A DNA stretch of 64,000 nucleotides from Rhizorhabdus sp049889055 (GCF_049889055.1 NZ_JBLTWO010000004.1:248001-312000), one strand, 5' to 3'. Shown: positions 16,474 to 29,062, numbered from the stretch's first letter. A program made the numbers and translations. The notes: generated by a model not told the origin, from the letters alone.

Positions 16474-17823
16474 ATGCAAAGCTGGCTCGACGGCATAGAG
16501 AGCAATCACGGCCCCAAATATCAGGCGATTGCCGACGCGATCGACCATGCGATCCGGACCGGGGCATTGCGCCCCGGCGAACGCCTGCCACCACAACGCG
16601 CTCTGGCCGGCGAACTGGGCGTCGATCTCACTACGGTCACGCGCGCTTATGGGCTGGCGCGCGACGCCGGGCTGATCGAGGGGTCGGGCCGACTCGGCAG
16701 TTTCGTCCGCAATGCCGCCGGCCTGCCGGTCGCCGATCTGGTCGGCGATCCGGGCATGATCATGCCGCCGCAACCGGGCTTCGCGCGCCTCGGCGACGCC
16801 CTGCGCGAGGGGATGGCGCGGCTGCTGCACGCAGGGGGGCAATCCCCGCTGCTGCAATATCAGCCGCGCGGCGGGGCGGTGCGCGACCGGCAGGAAGCCG
16901 CGCGCGCCTTTGCTGCGCGCGCTATGGCGACCAGGGAAGAGCAGGCCATCGTCACCGCAGGCGGGCAGCATGCGCTGCACGCAATCATCGGCACGCTGTT
17001 CGCGCCGGGCGACATCATCTGCGCGGGGCGGTCGACCTATCCGGGCCTGATCGCGCTGGCGCGCCGCTTCCGCCTGACCCTGCACGCGATTCCCGGTGAT
17101 CGGGACGGGCTCGATCCCGACGCTGTCCAGTCGGCCGCGCTCGCCGGCGCGAAGGCCATCTATGTCGTACCGACCAACGACAATCCGACCACCGCCACGC
17201 TCGACATCGAGCGACGGTTGTGGCTGGCAGCGATCGCGCGGCGACATGGGCTGATCCTGATCGAGGACGACGCTTATGGTCAGCTCCCCGAAAAGCCCCT
17301 GCCGCCGCTCGCCGCCTTCGCCCCCGAAATCAGCTGGCATATCGCCAGCCTGTCGAAGATCGTCTCGCCCGTGCTGCGCGTGGCGCATGTCCGGGCACCG
17401 TCGGCCCAAGCAGCGAAACTGCTTGCCGACGATCTCCACGAGACGAGCGTCATGGCCCCGCCCCTGAATGCGGCGCTGGCGACCTACTGGCTGCGCGAGG
17501 GGATCTTCGCCGAGCTCGTCGCAGGGGTTCGCGCCGAGGGCGTGGCGCGGCAGCGCCGGATCGCACCGCTGCTCGCCGGGCTGGACCATGCCGGTCATCC
17601 GGAAGGCTATCATCTCTGGCTGCGCCTGCCGGGCGATGCCCCTGCCCCGGCGGACCTCGCCGCGCGGCTGGGTCCCCTGGGCCTGTCGATCGTGCCCGGC
17701 GAGCGCTTCGCGGTCGATCCGGGGGCACCCGAAAGGGCGATCCGCATCTCGATCGGCGGCGCGATCGGCCATGAAAGCCTGACGCGGGCGTTCGAGGGCC
17801 TTCGCACTCTGCTCCGTCTCTAG
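16474..17823 (+). CDS. MocR-type transcriptional regulator (GntR HTH plus aminotransferase domain)
   Basis: A 449-residue fusion. Residues ~10-75 are a GntR winged helix (YQAIADAIDHAIRTGALRPGERLPPQRALAGELGVDLTTV, interrupted here only for length). The rest is a class I aminotransferase fold with the PLP lysine in SLSKIVSPVLRVAHV and DDAYGQL before it. MocR proteins sense PLP or PLP-amine adducts; well-known members are PdxR and GabR. The usual target is an adjacent gene; here the divergent neighbour is DUF983, which is unusual. YggS (PLP homeostasis) is encoded 40 kb away. Confidence 0.9.
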   Translation: MQSWLDGIESNHGPKYQAIADAIDHAIRTGALRPGERLPPQRALAGELGVDLTTVTRAYGLARDAGLIEGSGRLGSFVRNAAGLPVADLVGDPGMIMPPQPGFARLGDALREGMARLLHAGGQSPLLQYQPRGGAVRDRQEAARAFAARAMATREEQAIVTAGGQHALHAIIGTLFAPGDIICAGRSTYPGLIALARRFRLTLHAIPGDRDGLDPDAVQSAALAGAKAIYVVPTNDNPTTATLDIERRLWLAAIARRHGLILIEDDAYGQLPEKPLPPLAAFAPEISWHIASLSKIVSPVLRVAHVRAPSAQAAKLLADDLHETSVMAPPLNAALATYWLREGIFAELVAGVRAEGVARQRRIAPLLAGLDHAGHPEGYHLWLRLPGDAPAPADLAARLGPLGLSIVPGERFAVDPGAPERAIRISIGGAIGHESLTRAFEGLRTLLRL

Positions 17824-17935
17824 CCCAATATGCTGCCCGGCTTGGTCCACAATGGAGCAGATTGCCGCCCCCCTCATCTTCCGGCCAAAGCGCGACCGCT
17901 TTAGAAACACCTCCGTTTCAACAGGGGGAATGTTC

Positions 17936-18505
17936 ATGCGCTATCGGATATTGGCTGCGGTTGCGGCCGGCTTGATCGCGGCACCGGCGGTTGCGGCCGA
18001 CGACGCCGTCACCTTCCGCGTCGAAGCCCATGGCGGCTGGGACCGCGTCACGGTCGGCGGCAGCGATGACGATGGCCTGCTTTATGGCATCGGTCTTGGC
18101 GTCGACGTGCCGATCGGATCGATGGCGTTCATCGGTTTCGAAGCCGATGCCGATCTGAGTTCGACCAAGCAGTGCGACCAGTTCCTTGGCGGCGGCTTTT
18201 GCCAGGAGGCCAAGCGCGACCTCGCCGCCGTTGCCCGGGTCGGGCTGAAGGCGAGCGACAAGATCAAGGTTTATGCACTCGCCGGCTATACCAATGCCCG
18301 GATCAAGCAGACGGCTACGATCGTCATTTTTCCGGGAACGATTACCGAGAGCACGTCGGTAAATGGCGACGGCTTCCGCGCCGGTGCAGGGGTCGAGATG
18401 AAGCTGGGCTCGTCGGCCTATACCAAGCTCGAATATCGCTACAGCAACTATGAGGGCGGCTTCTCGCGCCACCAGCTGGTCGCAGGCCTCGGCCTCGGCT
18501 TCTAA
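17936..18505 (+). CDS. Outer-membrane beta-barrel protein (opacity-type porin family)
   Basis: A 189-residue protein with a signal peptide (MRYRILAAVAAGLIAAPAVAA) and an eight-strand-type barrel: strands alternate with glycine-rich turns, ending YKLEYRYSNYEGGFSRH and a terminal GLGLGF. An ATG 6 nt upstream (17930) is possible, but the GGGGGA ribosome site is better placed for 17936. Two Cys in the first loop region (KQCDQFLGGGFCQEAK) may form a disulfide. Paralogue of the gene cut by the left window edge. Probably a structural or adhesion barrel; function unknown. Confidence 0.85.
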   Translation: MRYRILAAVAAGLIAAPAVAADDAVTFRVEAHGGWDRVTVGGSDDDGLLYGIGLGVDVPIGSMAFIGFEADADLSSTKQCDQFLGGGFCQEAKRDLAAVARVGLKASDKIKVYALAGYTNARIKQTATIVIFPGTITESTSVNGDGFRAGAGVEMKLGSSAYTKLEYRYSNYEGGFSRHQLVAGLGLGF

Positions 18506-18529
18506 GGAAGAGCCTGGCGCGCGTGGGGA

Positions 18530-21178
18530 TCAGGCCCCGTCGCGCGCCAGCGCCTTCAAACGGTAGAGCAGGTCGAGCGCTTCGCGCGGGCTGAGCGCAT
18601 CGACGTCGATCGTCTCGATCTCCAGCCGCAGCGGATCGCGCTTGTCTTCCTCGGCCTGCGCGGCGGCAGCGAACAGCGGCAGATCGTCGAGGCCCGCCGC
18701 CAGCCCGCCGGTCGCGGCGCGCCCGGCCTCCAGCTTCTTCAGAACCTCCTTGGCCCGTCCCAGCACCGCCGGCGCCAGGCCGGCAAGTTTCGCCACGGCG
18801 ATGCCATAGCTGCGATCGGCCGGGCCTTCCGCCACTTCATGCAGCAGCACCAGCTCGCCTTTCCACTCGCGCGCGCGGACATGGTGGAGCGACAGCGCGT
18901 CGAGCCGCTCGGCCAGCCGGGTCAGCTCGTGATAATGGGTCGCGAACAGACAGCGGCAGCGATTGATGTCGTGCACGGCCTCGACCACCGCCCAGGCGAT
19001 GGCGAGACCATCATAGGTCGAGGTGCCTCGCCCGACCTCGTCGAGGATCACGAAACTGCGTTCGGTCGCTTGGGCAAGGATCGCCGCAGTCTCGACCATC
19101 TCGACCATGAAGGTCGAGCGGCCGCGCGCCAGATTGTCGGAGGCCCCGACCCGGCTGAACAGGCGATCGACGATGCCGAGCCGGGCGCTCGCGGCCGGCA
19201 CCGGGCTGCCCGCCTGGGCGAGGATCGCGATTGCGGCGTTCTGGCGCAGGAAGGTCGACTTGCCGCCCATATTGGGCCCGGTGACGAGCCACAGCCGCTC
19301 CTGCTCCGACAGGCCGCAGTCATTGGCGACGAAGCGTCCGCCCTGTGCCCGGACCGCCGCCTCGACCACCGGATGGCGGCCGCCGCGAATGTCGAAGCAG
19401 GGGTGCGGCTCGAAATGGGGGCGGGTCCAGCCGCCCTCGACCGCGCGGTCGGCGAGCGCCGCTGCGACATCGAGCCGCGCCAGCGCGTCTGCCGTCACGG
19501 CGATCTCGGCGGTCCCGGCCAGCGCCGTGCAGATCAGGTCCTCCAGATGAGCGGCCTCGGCGGCGAGAGCATGTTCGCCCGACTGGCCGACCTTCATCGC
19601 CTGTTCGTGGAGGTCGGGCGCATTGAAGCGCACGACGCCCGCCAGCGTCTGGCGGTGGGTGAAGCCCGAGTCCGCTGCCATCAGCGGGTCGGCATGTTTC
19701 GCCTGAACCTCGATATGATAGCCGAGCACGCCATTATGACGGATCTTGAGCGACGCGATGCCGGTTTCCGCGCGGTAGCGGGCCTCGAGCGCGGCGATCG
19801 CCTTGCGCCCCTCGCCCCCCTGCCCGCGCAGCGCGTCGAGTGCGGGATCATAGCCCTCGGCGATATAGCCGCCCTGAGCGGCATCGATCGGCGGGCTCGC
19901 GACCAGCGCGCGGCGCAGCAGTTCGATCAGCGGCTGATGGCCGGACAGCCGCGGCAGCAGCGCCTCCAGCAATTGCGGCATCGGCGCCACCCCGGACAGC
20001 AGGTCGTGGAGCATGTGCGCCTGTTCGAGACCATCGCGCAGTTGCCCAAGATCGCGCGGGCCACCCCGGCGGGCGACGAGGCGGCCGAGGGCACGACCGA
20101 TATCGGGCAGTGCCCGCAGCGCCGACCGCAGCCTGTCACGCAGCAGTCCGTCCCCTTCGAACAGCGCGACGAGGTCGAGCCGTGCCTCGATCGCGGCGAT
20201 GTCGGTCAGCGGGGCCGACAGGTCGTTGCCAAGTAGCCGCGCCCCCGCGCCGGTGACGGTGCGGTCGACCGCGTCGAGCAGGCTGCCCTTGCGCTGCCCC
20301 GACTGGCTGAGCGTGATCTCCAGGCTCTCGCGCGTCGCCGCGTCGATCATCATATGATCGGCGACCACGCGGCGGCGCGGCGGCTGCAGGAAAGGCAGGC
20401 TGCCCTGCCCCGCCCGTTCGAGATAGGCGATCAGCGCGCCCGCCGCCGCCAGTTCAGCCCGCTCGAACGATCCGAAGGCGTCGAGCGTCGCCACGCCGAG
20501 CAGCGTCTTGAGCCGCTCCTCGCCCCGCAGGCTGTCGAAATGTTCGCGCGGCCAGCGAACCGCCTCGGCGACCGGCTCGTCCAGATCCTCGGGCACGACG
20601 ACCTCGGCCGCACCGAGCCGCGCCAGTTCGGCATCGAGCCCGCTGGCAGGCAGGCCCGCAATCTCGAACCGCCCGGTGGAAATATCGGCGGCGGCGACCC
20701 CCAGCCGGCGGTCGCTGCCCTGCCCGATCGCGGCGACGGCGACGAGCCAGTTGGCCGAGCGCGCATCGAGCAGGGCCTCCTCGGTCAGCGTTCCCGCCGT
20801 CACCACCCGCACGATCGCGCGCTCGACGAGCGCCTTCGAACCCGCGCGCTTCCGCGCCTCGGCGGGGCTTTCGGTCTGCTCGGCGATGGCGACGCGGTGG
20901 CCGGCCTTGATCAGCCGGGCCAGATAGGCCTCGGCGGCGTGGACGGGGACTCCGCACATCGGAATCGGCTGCCCCTGATGTTCGCCCCGCGCGGTCAGCG
21001 CGATGTCGAGGCAGGCCGATGCGGCGCGCGCGTCATCGAAGAACAGTTCGAAGAAATCGCCCATGCGATAGAAGAGAAGGCAGTCCTCTGCCGCCGCCTT
21101 CAGCGCCAGATATTGCGCCATCATCGGCGTCGGAGCAGAGGCCTGGCTGTCGCTGCGGTTTTTTGGGTTTTGCGCCAT
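18530..21178 (-). CDS. mutS: DNA mismatch repair protein MutS
   Basis: An 882-residue MutS. The mismatch-binding domain contains the conserved Phe wedge in YRMGDFFELFFDDA; a connector, lever/clamp helices and the ATPase follow with Walker A GPNMGGKST and Walker B-type FVILDEVGRGTST. It recognises mismatches and recruits MutL (not in the window). Full length. It is divergent from maeB, with 86 nt between start codons. Confidence 0.98.
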   Translation of the reverse strand: MAQNPKNRSDSQASAPTPMMAQYLALKAAAEDCLLFYRMGDFFELFFDDARAASACLDIALTARGEHQGQPIPMCGVPVHAAEAYLARLIKAGHRVAIAEQTESPAEARKRAGSKALVERAIVRVVTAGTLTEEALLDARSANWLVAVAAIGQGSDRRLGVAAADISTGRFEIAGLPASGLDAELARLGAAEVVVPEDLDEPVAEAVRWPREHFDSLRGEERLKTLLGVATLDAFGSFERAELAAAGALIAYLERAGQGSLPFLQPPRRRVVADHMMIDAATRESLEITLSQSGQRKGSLLDAVDRTVTGAGARLLGNDLSAPLTDIAAIEARLDLVALFEGDGLLRDRLRSALRALPDIGRALGRLVARRGGPRDLGQLRDGLEQAHMLHDLLSGVAPMPQLLEALLPRLSGHQPLIELLRRALVASPPIDAAQGGYIAEGYDPALDALRGQGGEGRKAIAALEARYRAETGIASLKIRHNGVLGYHIEVQAKHADPLMAADSGFTHRQTLAGVVRFNAPDLHEQAMKVGQSGEHALAAEAAHLEDLICTALAGTAEIAVTADALARLDVAAALADRAVEGGWTRPHFEPHPCFDIRGGRHPVVEAAVRAQGGRFVANDCGLSEQERLWLVTGPNMGGKSTFLRQNAAIAILAQAGSPVPAASARLGIVDRLFSRVGASDNLARGRSTFMVEMVETAAILAQATERSFVILDEVGRGTSTYDGLAIAWAVVEAVHDINRCRCLFATHYHELTRLAERLDALSLHHVRAREWKGELVLLHEVAEGPADRSYGIAVAKLAGLAPAVLGRAKEVLKKLEAGRAATGGLAAGLDDLPLFAAAAQAEEDKRDPLRLEIETIDVDALSPREALDLLYRLKALARDGA

Positions 21179-21264
21179 GCACGGGCTGATAGCGGCTTGT
21201 CGATTTCCCGACCATGCCCCACAAGCAGCCCGGGCAAAACATCTGGCGCCGAGGGGGGCCGCAC

Positions 21265-23526
21265 ATGACCAGCAGCAAGGTTCAGTTTTCCGATCGCGAA
21301 GCGCTTTTCTTCCATTCGACCGGCCGTCCCGGAAAGATCGAGATCATCGCCTCCAAGCCGATGGCGACGCAGCGCGACCTGAGCCTGGCCTATTCCCCCG
21401 GCGTCGCGGTTCCGGTCAAGGCGATCGCCGCCGACCCCGCCACCGCCTATGACTATACCGCCAAGGGCAACCTCGTCGCGGTCATCTCCAACGGCACCGC
21501 CATCCTCGGCCTCGGCAATCTCGGCGCGCTGGCGTCGAAGCCGGTGATGGAAGGCAAGGCGGTGCTGTTCAAGCGCTTCGCCGACGTCGACTCGATCGAT
21601 CTGGAACTCGACACCGAGGATCCCGAGGCCTTCATCAACGCGGTCGCCCTGCTCGAGCCCTCTTTCGGCGGCATCAACCTCGAGGACATCAAGGCGCCCG
21701 AGTGCTTCATCATCGAACAGGCGCTCAAGGAGCGCATGAACATCCCGGTGATGCATGACGACCAGCATGGCACCGCGATCATCGCCGCCGCCGGGCTGAT
21801 CAACGCCGCCTTTCTGACGGGCCGCAACCTCAAGGACATGACCGTGGTGGTCAACGGCGCCGGTGCCGCCGCGATCGCCTGCACCGAGCTGATCAAGGAT
21901 GTCGGCGTGTCGCCCGACAAGGTGTTGCTGTGTGATTCCAAGGGCGTCGTCTATCAGGGCCGCCAGGAAGGCATGAACCAGTGGAAGTCGGCCCATGCCG
22001 CGCCGACCTCCAAGCGCACGCTCGCCGAGGCGGTCGAGGGCGCGGACGTGTTCCTGGGCCTGTCGGTCAAGGGCGCGCTGACGCCCGAGATGGTCAAGAC
22101 CATGGCCCCGCACCCGATCATCTTCGCGATGGCCAATCCCGATCCCGAAATCCTGCCGCCCGAAGCCAAGGCGGCGCGCGAGGATGCGATCGTCGCCACC
22201 GGCCGCTCGGACTATCCGAACCAGGTCAACAATGTCCTGGGCTTTCCCTTCATCTTCCGCGGTGCGCTCGACGTCCGCGCGAGCGGGATCAACCAGGAGA
22301 TGAAGATTGCCGCCGCCCGTGCGCTGGCCGAACTGGCGCGCGAGCAGGTGCCCGAGGAGGTCGCCGCAGCCTATGGCGGCGCAGCGCCCCGCTTCGGCCG
22401 CGACTATATCATTCCGGCGCCCTTCGATCCGCGCCTGATGGAGGTGGTCCCCGTCGCGGTCGCGCAGGCAGCGATGGATACCGGCATCGCCCGCAAGCCG
22501 ATCCTCGACATGGCCGCCTATCGCGACAGCCTGAAGGCACGCCTGAATCCGACCACCTCGGTGCTGACGCTGGCGTCGGACATCGCCCGCGCCCATCCCA
22601 AGCGCGTCGTCTTCGCCGAGGCCGAAGAAGAGGTGGTGCTGCGTGCGGCAATCCAATTCCGGACGCTCGGTTATGGCACCCCGGTTCTGGTCGGCCGCGA
22701 CGATGTTCCCGACAAGCTGCGCGAGCTGGGCGTCGAGGATCCGGAAAGCTTCGAACTGCACAACAGCCGCAACTCGCCGCTGGTCGATAAAATGGTCGAT
22801 TATCTGTATGACCGCATGAAGCGGCGCGGGGCGCTGCGCCGCGAGGTGCAGGCACTGGTCAACCAGGATCGCAATGTCTTCAGCGCGCTGCTCGTGGCGC
22901 TGGGCGAGGCCGATGCGATGGTGACGGGTACCACCCGCACCTACAGCCAGACCTTCCGCCAGATCCGCCGCGTGCTCGACCCGGTCGAGGGGAAGAAGCC
23001 GCTGGGCATCCATCTGTTCGTCGGCCAGAATCACACCGCCTTCATCGCCGATACGACCGTGACCGAGCGGCCTTCGGCGACCGAACTGGCGGACATTGCC
23101 GAGGCGACCGCAGCGGTCGCGCGCCGTATGGGCCATGAACCGCGCGTCGCCTTCCTCAGCTATTCGACCTTCGGCAATCCGTCGGGCACCTGGCTGGAGA
23201 CGGTGCGCGGCGCGGTCAGCGAACTCGACGCGCGCGGCGTGAGCTTCGAATATGAAGGCGAGATGGCACCGGATGCCGCGCTGAACCCGTCGATCATGAA
23301 GCTCTACCCGTTCAACCGCCTGTCGGCGCCGGCCAATGTGCTGGTCATGCCCGGCCTGCAGTCGGCCAATATCTCGGCCAAGCTGCTGCGCGAACTCGGG
23401 CGCGGCTCGGTGATCGGGCCGATGCTGGTCGGCATGGAAAAGCCGGTCCAGATCGCGACCATGTCGTCCAACGCGTCGGAGATCATGACGCTGGCGCTGC
23501 TGGCCGCATCGGGCATCGCCCACTGA
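21265..23526 (+). CDS. maeB: NADP-dependent malic enzyme with C-terminal phosphotransacetylase-like domain
   Basis: A 753-residue two-domain protein. The N-terminal ~430 residues are the malic enzyme (catalytic Tyr/Lys region AYSPGVAVPVKAI, metal and malate site MHDDQHGTAIIAA, nucleotide fold VVVNGAGAAAIAC). The C-terminal ~320 residues are a phosphotransacetylase fold (EAEEEVVLRAA, LVMPGLQSANIS), which in MaeB is regulatory rather than catalytic and senses acetyl-CoA. It decarboxylates malate to pyruvate with NADP. The ATG at 21265 is preferred over 21214 because GAGGGGGG precedes it at proper distance. Confidence 0.96.
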   Translation: MTSSKVQFSDREALFFHSTGRPGKIEIIASKPMATQRDLSLAYSPGVAVPVKAIAADPATAYDYTAKGNLVAVISNGTAILGLGNLGALASKPVMEGKAVLFKRFADVDSIDLELDTEDPEAFINAVALLEPSFGGINLEDIKAPECFIIEQALKERMNIPVMHDDQHGTAIIAAAGLINAAFLTGRNLKDMTVVVNGAGAAAIACTELIKDVGVSPDKVLLCDSKGVVYQGRQEGMNQWKSAHAAPTSKRTLAEAVEGADVFLGLSVKGALTPEMVKTMAPHPIIFAMANPDPEILPPEAKAAREDAIVATGRSDYPNQVNNVLGFPFIFRGALDVRASGINQEMKIAAARALAELAREQVPEEVAAAYGGAAPRFGRDYIIPAPFDPRLMEVVPVAVAQAAMDTGIARKPILDMAAYRDSLKARLNPTTSVLTLASDIARAHPKRVVFAEAEEEVVLRAAIQFRTLGYGTPVLVGRDDVPDKLRELGVEDPESFELHNSRNSPLVDKMVDYLYDRMKRRGALRREVQALVNQDRNVFSALLVALGEADAMVTGTTRTYSQTFRQIRRVLDPVEGKKPLGIHLFVGQNHTAFIADTTVTERPSATELADIAEATAAVARRMGHEPRVAFLSYSTFGNPSGTWLETVRGAVSELDARGVSFEYEGEMAPDAALNPSIMKLYPFNRLSAPANVLVMPGLQSANISAKLLRELGRGSVIGPMLVGMEKPVQIATMSSNASEIMTLALLAASGIAH

Positions 23527-23536
23527 CGATCCCGCT

Positions 23537-23569
23537 CCCTCCCGCACTTCGGTGCGGGAGGGTGTTGTT
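23537..23569 (+). terminator. Strong hairpin terminator between convergent genes
   Basis: An 11-bp perfect stem (23537-23547 with 23552-23562) closed by a TTCG tetraloop and followed by TGTTGTT. It lies 10 nt after the maeB stop and 9 nt before the stop of the convergent gene, so it probably serves both directions. Confidence 0.8.
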
Positions 23570-23571
23570 CC

Positions 23572-24318
23572 TTATTGCGGCTTCTGTGCCATCGCCGCCT
23601 TCATCGACAGGACCAGCGATCCGACGCTCTGCGGCTGGGCCGGAAGGCGGAAATAAGCCGAAGGAAAGGCCGCCTTGCTGGCGACGTTGAGCCGGAAGCG
23701 ACCGCCCACGTCGATCGGCGTGCCGAGCGAGAAGATTGTCCGCGTCTCGGCGATCAGCTCCTTCGCCATCGCCCCGATCAGCGGCGCCGAGGGAACCACC
23801 GCCGCATTCATGAAGCCCTCGAGCGCGGCACCGACCGGTTTCAGATCCTCGTCCGCGCTGATCAGGAAATCGCTCGGCTTGTCGGGCCGGACATGGTCGA
23901 GCCCCTTGATATGGTAGACGCGTCCGTCGCGGCCGCCTGCATTCGCGACTTCTCCCGGTTCGACGGTCAACGGTGCTTTCGGCATGGCGTCGGGCGCCAG
24001 TTCGAACAGGCCGTTGAACACCGGCGGCAGCACCTGGTCCATCGCCGCCGCCACGTCCCTGAGCCGTGCGACGGTGGTCGTGCCGCCCTCCTTGTCGACG
24101 ATGTAGAATTGTCCGCCGACCAGCAGACCATAATCTTCGCTGCCCACCTCGCCGATGCGCGCGTCGCCATTGTCGTAAACGTCGATCTGCAGCTGCTTCG
24201 CCTTGGCGATATCGATATAGATGGCACGCAACCCCGCCTGCGCGGCGGTGCCGGCGCCCGACAGGATCAGGAAAGCGCCCATCAGGAGCGCGCGACGGAA
24301 GGATGCAGCAGCGATCAT
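23572..24318 (-). CDS. Conserved secreted protein of unknown function
   Basis: A 248-residue protein with a signal peptide (RRALLMGAFLILSGAGTAAQA). The mature part begins LRAIYIDIAKAKQLQIDVYDNGDARIG and contains a compact beta segment (DYGLLVGGQFYIVDKEGG) resembling a small-molecule or metal-responsive periplasmic domain, then a long helical/extended part. No known catalytic motif was recognised. It is transcribed divergently from recF with 113 nt between. Confidence 0.65.
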   Translation of the reverse strand: MIAAASFRRALLMGAFLILSGAGTAAQAGLRAIYIDIAKAKQLQIDVYDNGDARIGEVGSEDYGLLVGGQFYIVDKEGGTTTVARLRDVAAAMDQVLPPVFNGLFELAPDAMPKAPLTVEPGEVANAGGRDGRVYHIKGLDHVRPDKPSDFLISADEDLKPVGAALEGFMNAAVVPSAPLIGAMAKELIAETRTIFSLGTPIDVGGRFRLNVASKAAFPSAYFRLPAQPQSVGSLVLSMKAAMAQKPQ

Positions 24319-24431
24319 CGCCGTTGCTTAGCCCATTTTGGAGACAGGTCGAGAGCGCCATGCGCTGCCCGCATGATCATCGCTCCGTCCCTGCGCTTCC
24401 CCTTGCGCGCAAAAATCGCCAACAGGGGCGC

Positions 24432-25502
24432 ATGACCGTCGCCCGCCTGATGCTGACCGACTTCCGCTCCTATGCGTCGGCGACGATAGCGGCCGCACCG
24501 GGCTTCGTCGTGCTCACCGGCGAGAATGGTGCGGGCAAGACCAACATATTGGAAGCCGTGTCTATGCTCGGCCCCGGTCGCGGGCTGCGCGGCGCGCCTC
24601 TGTCCGAAATGGCGCGCAGCAGCGGGCCCGGCGGCTTCGCGGTGGCGGCCGAACTGGCCGACGGCGTCCGGCTCGGCACGGGGACCACCGCCGCCACGCC
24701 CGATCGCCGCCAGGTCCGGATCAACGGCGCGGCCGCCTCGGCCACGGCGCTGGGCGAATGGACCGCCCTTCTGTGGCTGACCCCGGCCATGGACCGGCTG
24801 TTCGCCGAGGGCGCGGAGGCGCGCCGCCGCTTCCTCGATCGCCTCGTCCTCGCGATCGAACCGGGCCATGCGCATCATGTCAGCCGCTATGAAGCCGCGA
24901 TGCGTGCGCGCAACAAGCTGCTCGCCGCCGAAGGTACGCCCGACGCGGCCTGGCTGGATGCGCTCGAACTGCAGATGGGCCAGCATGGCGGCGCGATCGC
25001 CGAAGCGCGCGCACGCACCGTCGTTGCGCTGGGCTTTCGCATCGCCGCCGAGGTCGAAGCGCCCTTCGCGCGGGCCGCGCTGGCCATCGAAGGCTGGGTG
25101 CCGGGAAGCCGCCCGCTGGCCGAGGAGCTTCGGCTTGGCCGCGCGCGCGATCGGGCCGCCGGCCGGACGCTGGCCGGACCGCACCGGCAGGACCTCGCGG
25201 TCAGCCACGCCGCCAAGCAGCAACCCGCAGCCCGCGCCTCGACCGGCGAGCAGAAGGCACTGCTGCTGGGGATCGTGCTGGCCCATGCCGATCTGGTCGC
25301 CGAGGAGCGCGGCCAGCGGCCGTTGCTGCTGATGGACGAGGTCGCCGCCCATCTCGACCCAATCCGCCGCGGCGCGCTGTTCGAACGGCTCGCACGAAGC
25401 GGCGGCCAGATCTGGCTGACCGGCACCGAGCGCGCGCTGTTCGAGGGCATCGGCACGGCCACCTGGCTTGCCGTGGAAAATGGCATCCTTCGGGAAGAGT
25501 GA
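24432..25502 (+). CDS. recF: DNA replication and repair protein RecF
   Basis: A 356-residue SMC-like ATPase. Walker A is GENGAGKTNILEA (near residue 34), the signature-like segment is STGEQKALLLGIVLAHA and Walker B is LLLMDEVAAHLD. With RecO and RecR it loads RecA at gapped DNA. The open frame extends 122 codons upstream, but the ATG at 24432 (MTVARLMLTDFRSY) matches the family start. The next gene begins close to or overlapping its stop. Confidence 0.95.
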   Translation: MTVARLMLTDFRSYASATIAAAPGFVVLTGENGAGKTNILEAVSMLGPGRGLRGAPLSEMARSSGPGGFAVAAELADGVRLGTGTTAATPDRRQVRINGAAASATALGEWTALLWLTPAMDRLFAEGAEARRRFLDRLVLAIEPGHAHHVSRYEAAMRARNKLLAAEGTPDAAWLDALELQMGQHGGAIAEARARTVVALGFRIAAEVEAPFARAALAIEGWVPGSRPLAEELRLGRARDRAAGRTLAGPHRQDLAVSHAAKQQPAARASTGEQKALLLGIVLAHADLVAEERGQRPLLLMDEVAAHLDPIRRGALFERLARSGGQIWLTGTERALFEGIGTATWLAVENGILREE

Positions 25503-25579
25503 ACCAAGGCGGACTGGCCTCACGCGAGCGGGGCTGTATAGATCGGCGCTCCAGGGGTGGAGAGAAAGTCGTAGCGCAG

Positions 25580-26404
25580 ATGAAATTGGGGGATATTTCG
25601 GGGCTGTTCATCAATCTGGACAGGTCGACCGACCGCCGCGCCAGGATGGAAGAGGCGCTAGCGCGATATGGACTCGATAAGGTCGGCCGTTTTCCCGCGC
25701 TGCAGGGGGACGATCGCAAACGGGGCATCAGCCGGAACGAACTGGGCTGCTTCCTGTCGCATCAAGCGGTTACGGAGTCGATCGGCGACGACCGTCACTT
25801 CCTGATCCTCGAAGACGACATCCGCTTTCCGGATGCCTTCGGCGACTATGTCGGCCACGCATTGGCAGAGTGTGAGAAGGAGGAGTGGGACGTCCTGTTC
25901 CTGACCCAGATGATCTCCTTCACCAACGTCGGATCGGTCTACCAGCTTCTGCGTCAGCGACGGCACGTGGGCGACATACGCTCACCGTCCTTCACCCAGT
26001 TCGCGACCTATGACTGCAAGAACATCTTCGCCTCCTGCACAGCCGCCTACATCATCCGGGCCGGATCGGCGGGTAAAGTCGCATCGCTCCTCCAGAAAAT
26101 GGCCGAGCATGGCTATCCCTGCGCCGTCGACATCGCGCACATGCGTGCGATCAACGCGGGCATGCTCAAGGCACGCTATGTCTTCCCCTATCTGGTCGGC
26201 CTCGATCCCGGGGCGAAGACGACGCTCACCGACCGCCGCGACGAGGGCAATCACCAGCTGTTCGTCGACATCGCCAATCTGTTCGCGGCGGGCGGGGACA
26301 TCGACGCCCTGCGCCTCGACGCCTTCGACGCCCTGCACAACCGGCCGTTCGACGCCGAGACCTTCGTCGCCTCGCAGATCCTCTATCGACGCATGTTGCG
26401 CTGA
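25580..26404 (+). CDS. Glycosyltransferase family 25 protein
   Basis: A 274-residue GT25 (LPS-type beta-galactosyl/glucosyltransferase-like) protein: FINLDRSTDRRARMEEAL at the N-terminus, GCFLSHQAV, and the E-D-D nucleotide-sugar site in FLILEDDIRF. A later AAYIIRAGSAGKV and the Asp-containing CAVDIAH complete the family pattern. It would add a sugar to a surface glycan. A GTG at 25499 overlapping the recF stop, with GGGAAG before it, would add 27 residues that are not GT25-like; the ATG at 25580 is preferred. Confidence 0.85.
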   Translation: MKLGDISGLFINLDRSTDRRARMEEALARYGLDKVGRFPALQGDDRKRGISRNELGCFLSHQAVTESIGDDRHFLILEDDIRFPDAFGDYVGHALAECEKEEWDVLFLTQMISFTNVGSVYQLLRQRRHVGDIRSPSFTQFATYDCKNIFASCTAAYIIRAGSAGKVASLLQKMAEHGYPCAVDIAHMRAINAGMLKARYVFPYLVGLDPGAKTTLTDRRDEGNHQLFVDIANLFAAGGDIDALRLDAFDALHNRPFDAETFVASQILYRRMLR

Positions 26405-26566
26405 GCCCTGCCCGCCCCCTCGCAATGTCGCGCCAGACGACAAGTTCGGACCCTCTCGCGGAGCGGCGAAGGATCAAGCCTCGGATGGCCGCAGCGGAAG
26501 GGCCAGCGGACATCGATTCGGGCGCTTTCTTTTGGATTTTATGACAGCCGGGGCTATAGGCTGGGC

Positions 26567-29050
<2,484 letters not shown>

Positions 29051-29062
29051 CGATGCCGGCGC

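Noticed and set aside
21121..23547. 808-codon open frame antisense to maeB
   Set aside because: Complement of maeB with no recognisable motif.
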